A DNA stretch of 64,000 nucleotides. Origin: Paenibacillus sabuli (GTDB taxonomy: Bacteria > Bacillota > Bacilli > Paenibacillales > Paenibacillaceae). The DNA is taken from contig NZ_JACXIZ010000041.1 of assembly GCF_014705605.1 (NCBI RefSeq), forward strand, positions 29,117 to 93,116, read 5' to 3'. Shown piece by piece: positions 25,341 to 33,970 of this stretch; the stretch's first letter is position 1; every line of letters begins with the position of its first letter. The notes beneath the pieces were generated by a model that ran no database searches, was not told where the DNA came from, and worked only from the letters and a program-made list of their open reading frames with translations. Both the position numbers and the translations under genes were made by a program.

Positions 25341-25416
25341 TGGTTACCCTGAATGGGGCGCGTTGCAGTTCACTCTGATTCGGGTCACCGTCCGCGCGGA
25401 TATCACCACAAGCTTT

Positions 25417-26130
25417 TTATTTATTATAAATCACCGGTGTCTTACCCTCCCAGCTCCCCCAAAGCATTGGATCTGTGGCAAGCTCCGTAATGAAATGCCC
25501 TACATTTCTTCGGCTTGTTTTTCCAGAATTAAACAAAGGGCTTCTGACAGGGGAGCTAGTTATTTCATAAGGGCTTGCTTCATCCTGATTGACTAACGTG
25601 TCCGGTCTTACGACAACCCAACGGATCGCCTCATTTCCTTGTCCCAATACGTTAACCAAGTAATCGGCTGCCATGACATTGTCACGTTGCGGGGGCAGGA
25701 GCACGCTCAATGCAGAGAAGATCATCCGCTCCCCCAAGGGATGAGACTCTCCTATCGAGCGATTCGTATAGCCCGTAGTACTCATCAGGACGAGTTTCAG
25801 TTTGCGATCGGATCTCTTTACAGTTTCGCATATGCCCTGAACTGCATCGGTAACCAAATGACGGGGCTTTCCGAATATTCCCTTTAGCGTAGGTGTGTGC
25901 CCGAGACAAGAGATCACCACGGTACAATCCCTTAGCAGATCGCATAGCTCGGATCGACCAAGCTCGCTAATACTTCCTCTCACGATTTCAACATATGGAC
26001 TTTTCTCAATATCCGAATCAAGAGCAGCCGTTTTTCGGATAAGAATCCTTGTTGGAATGCTGCGACTCATCAATTCCCTGACCACTAGCCGACCCGTGGC
26101 TCCATTGGCACCTAGCACGACGATTATCAT
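25417..26130 (-). CDS. NAD(P)H-binding atypical SDR (NmrA/YwnB-like)
   Basis: 237 residues with a Rossmann start IIVVLGANGATGRLVVREL (GxxGxxG) and an NmrA-like architecture. VVISCLGHTPTLKG follows the fourth strand and KLVLMSTTGYTNRS the fifth; a classical YxxxK pair is not obvious, as in other atypical SDRs. The ATG overlaps the stop of a 44-codon ORF (ATGA), so translation is probably coupled. Base composition is less GC-rich than the flanking genes. Role unknown; redox sensing or reduction of a small ketone are both seen in the family. Confidence 0.85.
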   Translation of the reverse strand: MIIVVLGANGATGRLVVRELMSRSIPTRILIRKTAALDSDIEKSPYVEIVRGSISELGRSELCDLLRDCTVVISCLGHTPTLKGIFGKPRHLVTDAVQGICETVKRSDRKLKLVLMSTTGYTNRSIGESHPLGERMIFSALSVLLPPQRDNVMAADYLVNVLGQGNEAIRWVVVRPDTLVNQDEASPYEITSSPVRSPLFNSGKTSRRNVGHFITELATDPMLWGSWEGKTPVIYNK

Positions 26131-26261
26131 ACGTTATGCTTTGCTCCTCTCCGCTCGCTTCCGTCAACTTTTATTCCTTTAACGATCAGCACGACAGCCA
26201 GGATCACTTCGCCAACATAGCGTATACCTACGATTGCTGCAGTCATTCTGTACGTTTTCAT
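26127..26261 (-). CDS. 44-residue ORF resembling a truncated DUF4386 N terminus
   Basis: ATG at 26261 with AGGAAGGG upstream; stop overlapping the SDR start. The product begins MKTYRMTAAIVGIRYVGEVI and has one hydrophobic helix (about 7-29), then a basic tail. This resembles the first helix of DUF4386 membrane proteins, which usually have about 220 residues, so it is probably a shortened remnant kept as the translational leader of the SDR gene. It could instead be a genuine small membrane protein. Confidence 0.55.
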   Translation of the reverse strand: MKTYRMTAAIVGIRYVGEVILAVVLIVKGIKVDGSERRGAKHNV

Positions 26262-26308
26262 TGTTTTCCCTTCCTCTCGGCCGACCATGATGAGTATAGT
26301 ATATTAGC

Positions 26309-26326
26309 CGCAAGGATGACCTTGTA
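26309..26326. promoter_or_regulatory. Palindromic site upstream of the 44-codon ORF/SDR operon
   Basis: CGCAAGGATGACCTTGTA, close to 25323-25340. On the minus strand it is followed by a -10-like TATACT, so the dyad sits where MerR-type or repressor operators lie relative to a promoter. The regulator is not identified. Confidence 0.35.
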
Positions 26327-26341
26327 GATACTAAAGTATGT

Positions 26342-28990
26342 TTAGATGATCCCAAGCTCTCTGGCGCGGGCGATCGCTTCGGTTCGCCTTTTTACCTGTA
26401 ATTTGTCGAAGATGTTGCGGTTATACCCCTTCACTGTACTTAAAGCAAGAAAAAGCCGTTCGCTAATCTCTTGATTGGAGCAGCCCTGGGCGATCAAATT
26501 CAGAATCTCCAACTCACGCTCGCTAAGCGACTCGACGAGAGGGGCGATCCGGTTCGTGACGCCTTGAGCAGCGAAATCGAGGAGCTTTTGTTCGTGTTGC
26601 ATGTGGGTGAGCAAAAACTCGGTATATTCAGGCTGCATGCGACGGGCAGCCGCTGCAGTCAACAGATCAAGCATGGACTTTCCTTCCTCGACAAACAGAC
26701 GAACGAAGCCTTCCGTTTTCGCCTTTACCAAAGCCTCATTCAATCGTTGCAGCGCCCTCTCCATATTGCCAAGGGCTTGAAAAGCCAATGCTTGTAGGAT
26801 CAGCAGCTTAAGCTCGACGTTTTTCCACTGCTTCGCTCTCGCTTGATCATGCAAGGTGCCTAGCATCGCAATAGCCGCTCTACCGTTTCCTTGAATGATG
26901 TGGATTCTTGCCTGCAGCATTGGGTATCCGCTTGTAACCATGTGCGTGACCATTTCCCCAAAGTTGTCACGATGAAGAGCAATCATCAGCTCCTGATGAA
27001 TCAACTCGCCCTGCAGACGGTTATAGGGATGAGCTGGCATCTCATGGCGGACTTTGGTCAGCAAAGCTTCCGCCGCTGTGACATCGTGTCTTGCGAGCTT
27101 CAACTTTGCAGCAAAGCATTCGCTGTCCACCAGTCTGTCCGTATTGTCGATCTGCTTGGCTAACCGCATACTCCGTTGGATATGCTGTTCTGCAGCATCC
27201 AGGTCGTTCCGTTCATACGCGATCCTAGCCATACCCAAGTAGGCGTCACAAGCAACCGGCAATGGCGGTTCACCAGCAAGTTGGAGGACTTGCTGATAGG
27301 TTTGCGCGGCCTGGCTCAATTGATTGTCGGACGCCTGTATCTCGCCTAGACCCAGCGATGCCATCAGCGTAATCATGTGGTGTCCGATGCTTTGGCTGAT
27401 TGAGATGGCTTCACTATATGCTCTCCTTGCAGCCGCGCGATCCCCCTGCAGCTGGCAGGCGACGCCTAGTGTCCAGGTTGTTGCAGCGCGCACAGGCAGG
27501 TTAAGTGGATGCAGATGCTCAAGAGCGATGCGGGATTGCGTCATAATCGTATCCGCATCATGCCGGATCACTCCGAGCGTAGCCCTGATCGATGCGATAT
27601 GTCCGATCAGATCACGATCCGCCTCACGGGGTTCGATATGTGACATGGCGGCTTCTGCAGCGGACAGTTTCTGCTCGATGCCGTCCAGTTGACTGAGCAT
27701 CAACAGTGCAGAAGCATAGCTCACCCAGAGCGATGGCCGCTCATCGAGCGTAGACTCCTCCTGGCGCTGTAACCAGTCCAAGACCGTCTTGGCCGCCCCG
27801 CGAAAATGTAAAGGCATGCCTTGTCCTTCGATTAATGCTGCCGCCCGGTCCACGTCTTGAGCCGCTGCAGCGTGCTGAAACGCTTCGATCTCCAGCCCAT
27901 TCTCCTCAAACCAGTGGCTAGCCCTCCTGTGAAGAGCTTCCCTATCATCGCCCGTATCCTTGTTTACATGGTCTAAGCGCTGACGCAGCATATCCGTAAA
28001 AAGATGATGATATCGATACCATTGCCGTTCGTTATCCAACGGAACGATGAAAAGATTGGATCGTTCGAGATGCGCCAGGATATCATGCCCTTCTCCATCA
28101 CTCTGCAGCATCGCATCGCAAAGGGGAGCGCAAAAGCGTTCTAATATGGAGGTTTGAACCAAAAAGGTCTGCACTTTATCGGGCTGCTGCTTCAGCACTT
28201 CCTCCATCAAATAGTCCAACACGAAACGGTGGCTGCCTGTAAAGGACGAGATAAATTGGGCCGGATCCGAATAGCCCTGCATGGAGACAGCCGCTAGCTG
28301 CAGTCCGGCAATCCATCCTTCCGTGCGCGCCTCCAGGGAAGACACCTCTGCAGATGACAATTGGAGTCCCATCGTCTGATGGAAAAACAATGTCGATTCA
28401 CTCCGGGTAAACCGCAGGTCACGTCCACGCAGTTCCATCAGCTCGTTTTTTGCTCGTAATCTGGCGATGGGCAGTGTCGGCTCTCCACGAGTCATGATGA
28501 TCAAGCGCAGCTGTAATGGCTGATGATCGATTAGAAAAGAAAGCGTGTTATGTATAGATTGCGATTCAATGACGTGATAGTCGTCAAGAACGAGAATGAA
28601 AGGATCTGTAGTTAATGCGAGTTCATTGATGAGAGCAGTAAGGATATAGGTCATCGGCAGCGGCTGCTGAGGCGGCAAGGCTTCCCATATCCCGTGGTCG
28701 CTAACCTTCACAACTCTCTTGATGGCCTCGATAAGATGAAGGAGAAAGCGTATAGGATCGTTGTCCCCTTCATCCAGCGATAACCATGCGGTCAGGCGCT
28801 TGCTTTGGGCCAGCCATTCGCTTGCCAGTGTTGTTTTTCCATATCCCGCAGGAGCGGAGATTAAGGTCAATTTTCTATACTGTCCCTCGTTCAGGCGCCT
28901 GAACAAATGTGAACGGAGAACCGCGTTGGGTCGGGCTGGCGGGATGTGCAGCTTGGTAGTTAATAAGGTTAGGCTCATACTATCGCTCAT
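26342..28990 (-). CDS. MalT-like ATP-dependent LuxR-family regulator
   Basis: 882-residue STAND-class transcription activator. The N-terminal NTPase has Walker A at 46-54 (APAGYGKTT), a Walker B-like FILVLDDYHVI and an arginine-rich sensor region (LRLIIMTRGEP). A winged-helix part and a long array of TPR-like helices follow (about 400-790). The C-terminal LuxR HTH (about 815-880) has LSERELEILNLIAQGCSNQEISERLFLALSTVKGYNRNIFDKL. The ATG at 28990 overlaps the stop of a 48-codon ORF; another ATG is four codons inside. Lower GC than its neighbours suggests separate ancestry. Inducer and targets unknown. Confidence 0.92.
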   Translation of the reverse strand: MSDSMSLTLLTTKLHIPPARPNAVLRSHLFRRLNEGQYRKLTLISAPAGYGKTTLASEWLAQSKRLTAWLSLDEGDNDPIRFLLHLIEAIKRVVKVSDHGIWEALPPQQPLPMTYILTALINELALTTDPFILVLDDYHVIESQSIHNTLSFLIDHQPLQLRLIIMTRGEPTLPIARLRAKNELMELRGRDLRFTRSESTLFFHQTMGLQLSSAEVSSLEARTEGWIAGLQLAAVSMQGYSDPAQFISSFTGSHRFVLDYLMEEVLKQQPDKVQTFLVQTSILERFCAPLCDAMLQSDGEGHDILAHLERSNLFIVPLDNERQWYRYHHLFTDMLRQRLDHVNKDTGDDREALHRRASHWFEENGLEIEAFQHAAAAQDVDRAAALIEGQGMPLHFRGAAKTVLDWLQRQEESTLDERPSLWVSYASALLMLSQLDGIEQKLSAAEAAMSHIEPREADRDLIGHIASIRATLGVIRHDADTIMTQSRIALEHLHPLNLPVRAATTWTLGVACQLQGDRAAARRAYSEAISISQSIGHHMITLMASLGLGEIQASDNQLSQAAQTYQQVLQLAGEPPLPVACDAYLGMARIAYERNDLDAAEQHIQRSMRLAKQIDNTDRLVDSECFAAKLKLARHDVTAAEALLTKVRHEMPAHPYNRLQGELIHQELMIALHRDNFGEMVTHMVTSGYPMLQARIHIIQGNGRAAIAMLGTLHDQARAKQWKNVELKLLILQALAFQALGNMERALQRLNEALVKAKTEGFVRLFVEEGKSMLDLLTAAAARRMQPEYTEFLLTHMQHEQKLLDFAAQGVTNRIAPLVESLSERELEILNLIAQGCSNQEISERLFLALSTVKGYNRNIFDKLQVKRRTEAIARARELGII

Positions 28991-29133
28991 CGGGCTGCGT
29001 AACCGTCCAACTTATGTTCACCCGGCACCTGATACATGGCTACAGGCAAGCTTGCCGCATTGGCGGTGCTCTTGATCGCAATCCATTGTGCTTTATCGGC
29101 TTTGGCACGTTCAGTCATTGCCCTTATTTTCAT
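28987..29133 (-). CDS. 48-residue ORF translationally coupled to the LuxR regulator
   Basis: ATG at 29133 preceded by AGAGGTGAAGGT, a strong site. The product is MKIRAMTERAKADKAQWIAI followed by 28 more residues ending in KLDGYAAR. It has no membrane segment or cysteine. Its TGA overlaps the regulator's ATG (ATGA), the usual sign of coupling. I do not recognise the family; the tail could be a remnant of a longer protein or a leader peptide. Confidence 0.55.
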   Translation of the reverse strand: MKIRAMTERAKADKAQWIAIKSTANAASLPVAMYQVPGEHKLDGYAAR

Positions 29134-29224
29134 ACCTTCACCTCTAATCATATCCGTGTGACTTGAGGTCTATTTTATCATGCGCATTATCATTTTATCC
29201 ATGGTTCTGTCACGATGTATTTTG

Positions 29225-29275
29225 TCTTCTAAGAGGCCGTGATGTCCATGAGAACCGATACATCAGCCGAGACCG
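29225..29275 (+). repeat. Dispersed intergenic repeat, copy B (partial)
   Basis: CTTCTAAGAGGCCGTGATGT followed by CCATGAGAACCG matches the first half of copies A and C in the same orientation; the second half is lost. It lies in the spacer between the 48-codon ORF and the GH31 gene, at the right border of the lower-GC block. Confidence 0.6.
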
Positions 29276-29296
29276 CCGGGGCATGACAGCAGAAAG

Positions 29297-29334
29297 CCCC
29301 GCCTGGACCCGATTGTGTATCGGGCCAGACGAGG
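29297..29334 (-). terminator. Probable terminator of the GH97-GH31 operon
   Basis: CTGG-CCCGAT pairs with ATCGGG-CCAG around TGTGT, extended by GCC/GGC with mismatches. The minus strand then reads GGGGCTTTCT. It lies about 80 bp past the GH31 stop. Confidence 0.45.
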
Positions 29335-29412
29335 CCAATCCGCACTGCATCGCCACTTCGCCATACATTGCTGCACACCACCGCACCGCCATTTATATCC
29401 GGCTGCGCGACT

Positions 29413-31920
29413 CTACCTGCGCCCCTCTGGCGCAAGCCGGTAGTGCCGGCCCGGCTCCAGCGTGAAGCGGTACGCGCCCGTCCGCGCATCGCGCGTATGC
29501 GCCGCAATGCGCGCGGCCGTGCCCATGGGCTCGGCCGTATCCTCGTGGTCGCCCAGGCCCTCGTGCTCCCCCGTGTCTTCGGGCTCGGTCGTGTCCCCGC
29601 GCGCAGCTGTGTTCTCGTGCTCGGCCGTGACTTCATATACGGCCAGATCCTCCGCCGTCCAATCGTCGTGGTCGATGCGAACCGTGGAGACCGCCACTCC
29701 GTCCGGATGCGTGAAGACGTAGACCGCTCCCCGTGCGGCGACCGGATACACCTCCGCGACGAGCACCGCGTCGCCGCCCTCGCGGCAGACAATGACGCCT
29801 GGGCCGCCGACGAAGACCGGCACCTTGTCCGGCGGCAGCGGATAGTCGATCAACGTGACCGGGCCCGCGAAGTGCTCCCCCGTTTCGTAATCGATCCAGC
29901 GACCAGCCGGCAGATAGACATCGCGCGACATCGCCGTGTCGAAGTCGTTGCCGAACACCGGCGTCGCCAGCAACGACGGCCCCAGCATCCATTCGTATTG
30001 CCGCGTATGGCGGTTGATCAGGCCATAGGTCGCCGGGTCGTCCGCATACGCAATATGTAGCGGCGTCACCGCGTGGGGATAGCCGGTCCGATGACTGTCC
30101 AGCACCGCGCTGTAGATATACGGCGCGTGCCGATTATGCCAATCGGCGGCCTTCTTGACGATCCGCTCGGACTCGGGATGCTGCATCTCCCACGGCCGCC
30201 GCCCGAGCGACATCGCCGGCATGAGCGCGTTGAACATCGCATTGCGCACGAAGTAGCGCCGGTAGCTGGGCAGCAGCGGGTCGGTCTTGGGCGTGCCGCC
30301 GGTGATGTCGGGGTACAGATTGGCCGCGCCGCTGGCCGCGTAGTTGAGCAGATTGATCGGCACCCGGTCCTGGTCGAAGTGATAGCCTTCGCCGAGGCCG
30401 TAGTACGTGTCGTTGATCCGCAGCACGTCGCCGGGCACGGCGTATGCGGTATTGCGCACGATCACGAGCCGGCCTTCGTCCATCCACCCTTCGTTGATCG
30501 CATTCCAGTTGCCGTCGGCATAATGCTTCGTATACACCATCGCATCTTCCTTGAAGCCGTCGGCCCCCCACGTCGCCGCCTGATCCAGGTACCACCGCAC
30601 CGCCTCCGGGTTGCCCCCGTCCAGCACATACAGCGTCCCCTTCGGAAATTCGGCATTGGTGATCGCTACCGGCTCCCCGTCCCGGCCACGCAGCAGATAA
30701 TCGCGCGCCTGCGCCTCGTGCAGGAACGGGCCGTTGTAGGGCACGTGATGATGGCCGCCGTCGGCCGCCTCCGCCTTGAAGTGGTTGCGGATGCCGAGCA
30801 GCAGCTTGATGCCGCGCGCGCGGAAGAAGCGCTTCAGTCCGTCCGGATCGGGGAAGCGCGGATTGGGCAGGCCGTCCGTGCGCCCTTCCTCGCGCGCGTC
30901 GTCCCAGAGGCCGAAGCTCGTCGTCGTGCCCTGCTCCGGCCGCTTGCGGTCGCCCCGCCAATAGCCCGAGCCGACCACGCCCCAGGCCAGCTCGTACCCG
31001 CGCTCGGCATACTGGGTCAGCGCTTCCTCCACCGCCGCCTGGTAGGCGCCCCAGCCGAGCGAGCCGTAGGCCTCCCAGCCGACCTTGAACATCTCGTACC
31101 TCGGCTGCTTATCGCGGTAGCCTTCACGCTCGCGGGCTTGCTTGTACGCCGCATAGATGCCGGGCATCGTACCGACGAAGTAATACAGCCCGTCCAGCGC
31201 CTGCACGCCTGACGCGCCCAGCGCATTGTCATGCTGCGTGATGGCCACGCGCTTGCCGCCTTCCTCGAACAGCACCTGCGCGAAGCCGAGCGACGGGAAC
31301 ACCGCGAAGGTGCTCACGAAGCGCATGTTCGTCCCTTGGTTCACCATGTCGCGTCGCACCAGACCGGTCACCTCCGCGCCGTCGCGCGCCGGAATGTCCA
31401 GCTTGCCCTGTGCGGGCGCATCCTCGCTCTCCACTTCGTCGATATGCGAGCCATAGTCGCCCAGGCCATAAGCCGGCGCCGGCGCAAGCGCAGCCGTACG
31501 CGCCTCGATGACATAGCGGGCGGGCGGCGCCGGAACGACCGCCAGCCGCACGCCGCCCGCGTCGCTACTCGGACTGCCGCTTGCCGCGCGCGTCGCACGG
31601 TCCCCGTCGGCCAGCGTGATCCGCACCTCGGCGCGCGTGCCCGCGGTGCTCACGATCTGCAAGCGCACCTCCTCTGCCGTCACGGCGCTGACCGTCGTGG
31701 ACTCCACGTCGTGCAGCGCGCTGCCATTCGGCGTGCTGAGCCGCAGCCCGCTGACCGGGTGCGCTCCCGCCAGCGGGCGCCCCTCGCCGTCCTCGAAGCT
31801 GTAGCGGAAGCCGCGCTTCTCGATGCGCATGCGGAAGCGGGGCGATCGGATCGTCACCGCGTCGCTCCGGTCCTCGACGCGCCACTGCTGCTTGTCCTCA
31901 TTCGTAAGTTGCACACTCAT
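29413..31920 (-). CDS. Glycoside hydrolase family 31
   Basis: 835-residue retaining alpha-glycosidase. The N-terminal beta-sandwich (about 1-240) includes GLGDYGSHIDEVESED, which replaces the usual GLGE motif. The barrel (about 250-620) has the nucleophile region WGADGFKEDAMVY, where family members carry the catalytic aspartate, and an acid/base candidate in NDTYYGLGEGY. C-terminal beta domains follow. No signal peptide, so probably cytoplasmic. Residues about 770-810 are an acidic His/Glu/Asp/Thr repeat inserted in the last domain. Start overlaps the GH97 stop by four bases (ATGA), so the two form an operon. Substrate may be alpha-glucoside, -xyloside or -galactoside; not decidable here. Confidence 0.88.
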   Translation of the reverse strand: MSVQLTNEDKQQWRVEDRSDAVTIRSPRFRMRIEKRGFRYSFEDGEGRPLAGAHPVSGLRLSTPNGSALHDVESTTVSAVTAEEVRLQIVSTAGTRAEVRITLADGDRATRAASGSPSSDAGGVRLAVVPAPPARYVIEARTAALAPAPAYGLGDYGSHIDEVESEDAPAQGKLDIPARDGAEVTGLVRRDMVNQGTNMRFVSTFAVFPSLGFAQVLFEEGGKRVAITQHDNALGASGVQALDGLYYFVGTMPGIYAAYKQAREREGYRDKQPRYEMFKVGWEAYGSLGWGAYQAAVEEALTQYAERGYELAWGVVGSGYWRGDRKRPEQGTTTSFGLWDDAREEGRTDGLPNPRFPDPDGLKRFFRARGIKLLLGIRNHFKAEAADGGHHHVPYNGPFLHEAQARDYLLRGRDGEPVAITNAEFPKGTLYVLDGGNPEAVRWYLDQAATWGADGFKEDAMVYTKHYADGNWNAINEGWMDEGRLVIVRNTAYAVPGDVLRINDTYYGLGEGYHFDQDRVPINLLNYAASGAANLYPDITGGTPKTDPLLPSYRRYFVRNAMFNALMPAMSLGRRPWEMQHPESERIVKKAADWHNRHAPYIYSAVLDSHRTGYPHAVTPLHIAYADDPATYGLINRHTRQYEWMLGPSLLATPVFGNDFDTAMSRDVYLPAGRWIDYETGEHFAGPVTLIDYPLPPDKVPVFVGGPGVIVCREGGDAVLVAEVYPVAARGAVYVFTHPDGVAVSTVRIDHDDWTAEDLAVYEVTAEHENTAARGDTTEPEDTGEHEGLGDHEDTAEPMGTAARIAAHTRDARTGAYRFTLEPGRHYRLAPEGRR
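29520..29630. repeat. 54-bp in-gene repeat in GH31 C-terminal domain
   Basis: GGGCTCGGCCGT and GGGCTCGGTCGT recur about 54 bp apart, with related CTCGTG blocks between. In protein they give an 18-residue acidic motif built from TEPED, GEHEG and DHEDTAEP. The reading frame is preserved. Confidence 0.55.
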
Positions 31921-33758
31921 CGCCCTTCCTCCTTCGCTGGCTTCACGACGGCGACGAAGCCGTCCGCCGCGCCGAGCTGCAGGCGCAGCGTACGCTCGCC
32001 GGGCGCAAGCCGCAGCATCTGTCGCCCCAGTCTGCGCGGCTGCGGGCTGCAGACCAGCTCCACATCAAGCGCCCCCGACCCGACGAAGACCAGATCCAGC
32101 TCCAACGACAGCGGCCCTGCCGTGTCGCCGTGCAGGCCTGCGACGTACCAGCGCTCGCCGGTGCGCCGAGCGAGCAGCGCCAGCCGGCCGATCTCGCTCG
32201 GCTCCAGCACCCGCGTCTCGTCCCACACGCTCGGCGCGTCGCGGATGATCGCCAGCGCCGGTGCGAACACCTCATCCTCCAGCAGCAGCGCCGGGTATTC
32301 GGCGAGTACCTGGATCGGCGAGGTGAAGGCGATCCACGTCGCCAGCTGATGGCCGTATGTGGTCGCTCCAGGATTCGAGAAGCCCGTCGGCGTGTAGTCG
32401 CCGTGCCCGGCCAGGAAGCGCGTGAACGGCAGCGCCGCATTGTGCCAGGCCGGGATCGGCCCTTCCTTCATCTTATTGAGCTCCAGGCCGCGGATGCCCT
32501 CGCGGGTCATCTCGTTGGGATAGGTGCGCGCTTCGCCGGTCGGCTTGGATATGCCGTGGAAGTTGATCATCAGCTGCCGCTCGGCCGCGAGCCGCAGCGC
32601 GGCGATCTCGAAATCGATCGCATCCTTCGACTCGCGGTCGATGAAGTCAATCTTCACGCCCGCCGCACCGGCAGCGCGGACCCGATCCAGGAACTCGCGC
32701 AGCGCGCGTCGATCATCAGTCAGATCGTCCAGCTCGCTCGACCGCTTCCAGACGAAGATGCCTACACCAAGCGCCGCCGCCTCGGTCGCCAGCCGCTCCA
32801 GCGTCGCCCACGGCTCCGGCCACCGCTCCCAGCCTTCGTCGATCGTCGTATATTCGAAGCCGAGGCGGTGGGCATAGTCGATCATCGTGCGCTCCTCCTC
32901 CGGCGAGCCGGTCCCCCGGCTCCACCAGCGCCAGACGCTCCGCCCGGGGCGGATGTAGTCCGTCCTGGCGAACAGGGCGGGATCGGGCGGCGGGTTCAGA
33001 CCAGCGATCAGGTCGCTGTTGACGAGGCCGTCCAGCCCCTCGGCGAGCAGCGTCACCCGCCACGGGGTCGTGCCGGGCAGCGCCATCTCGAAGCCCGCCT
33101 CGCCCTCCGTGAAGTGCGCCTGGAATCGCCGGCCCTCCAGCGCCTCCAGGCGCATCCCGCTATAGCCGTATAGCGCAGCTTCCATGATCGCGGCATACCC
33201 CTGCCGCAGCTTCGCCACCAGCGGCGTCCCCTGCACCGGTCCTTCGGGCGAGAGCAGGGGGAGCTGCTCGACCGGTGCGCTGATCCACTCCCCGGCGTAG
33301 CTCTTCAGCTTCCACGCATTGGGTCGCTCGAACAGCCACACCTGCGCCTCTGCGGGCAGCGTCCAGCTCGACGCCTCGCCCGTTATATGCGCTGCCGCCT
33401 CCCCTTGCTCAGCAGCAGGCAGCACATAGCGCCATGCGAAGCCGTCATCGTATACCCGCGCTTCCAGGGTGAATGCTCGCCCGGTATGGGTGTGCGTGAG
33501 ACTGATCGTGAGCGTATGCCCGTGCCGCTGCGCCTCGGCATGCCCGCCGCGCACCGCGAAGCGGTCGCGGACCACGCCGCGCGCTTCGTGCCAGCACTTC
33601 ACGTCCCGGCCGAATGCAATGCCGTCCGCCGTCAAGCCGAGCGGGGAACGTTCGACAGCGGGTCGACCCTGGTAGTCCACTTCGTAGGCGAGCTCGCCCC
33701 CGGCAAGCATAATCCGGGCTTCCACGCGGCCCGACGGGCTGATGATTCGTGTTAACAT
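31917..33758 (-). CDS. Glycoside hydrolase family 97
   Basis: 613-residue GH97 enzyme. The N-terminal beta-sandwich (about 1-235) has GLTADGIAFG and WRYVLP. The barrel (about 250-520) includes YIRPGRSVWRWWSRGTGSPEEE, the conserved GVKIDFIDRESKDAI segment with the candidate nucleophile aspartate, and NFHGISKPTGEARTYPNEMTREGIRGLE. A C-terminal beta domain follows. The aspartate at that place points to the retaining, alpha-galactosidase-like branch rather than the inverting SusB branch; that is inference. No signal peptide. ATG at 33758 follows GGGAGG at a wide spacing. First gene of an operon with GH31. Confidence 0.9.
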   Translation of the reverse strand: MLTRIISPSGRVEARIMLAGGELAYEVDYQGRPAVERSPLGLTADGIAFGRDVKCWHEARGVVRDRFAVRGGHAEAQRHGHTLTISLTHTHTGRAFTLEARVYDDGFAWRYVLPAAEQGEAAAHITGEASSWTLPAEAQVWLFERPNAWKLKSYAGEWISAPVEQLPLLSPEGPVQGTPLVAKLRQGYAAIMEAALYGYSGMRLEALEGRRFQAHFTEGEAGFEMALPGTTPWRVTLLAEGLDGLVNSDLIAGLNPPPDPALFARTDYIRPGRSVWRWWSRGTGSPEEERTMIDYAHRLGFEYTTIDEGWERWPEPWATLERLATEAAALGVGIFVWKRSSELDDLTDDRRALREFLDRVRAAGAAGVKIDFIDRESKDAIDFEIAALRLAAERQLMINFHGISKPTGEARTYPNEMTREGIRGLELNKMKEGPIPAWHNAALPFTRFLAGHGDYTPTGFSNPGATTYGHQLATWIAFTSPIQVLAEYPALLLEDEVFAPALAIIRDAPSVWDETRVLEPSEIGRLALLARRTGERWYVAGLHGDTAGPLSLELDLVFVGSGALDVELVCSPQPRRLGRQMLRLAPGERTLRLQLGAADGFVAVVKPAKEEGR

Positions 33759-33873
33759 CGGTTGTCGATTCCTCCCTGGCGTCCATCTCCCCTCATTATA
33801 GGAAGTCCGCCGGGCGCTTCCTATCCGCAATCCGCTGAAATGCTTCAACAAACCGCCGCCTTTTCTTACGTTA

Positions 33874-33895
33874 TCGCACGAAATGTTGCATTATC
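33874..33895. promoter_or_regulatory. Candidate operator TCGCACGAAATGTT, site 1
   Basis: The 14-mer plus a downstream A-TATC pattern is repeated at 46324-46343, upstream of ABC cassette 1. Here it lies between the divergent GH97 and yesM genes. A -10-like TATAAT follows at 33930-33935 for the plus-strand kinase gene. A YesN-type regulator is the natural candidate to bind it. Confidence 0.5.
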
Positions 33896-33970
33896 CCGCT
33901 GCTTCGCGCCCGGCGCTCGCAAAATCCTTTATAATATAAGAAAACGTTCTTCCCGCAAGGAGACGCACCG

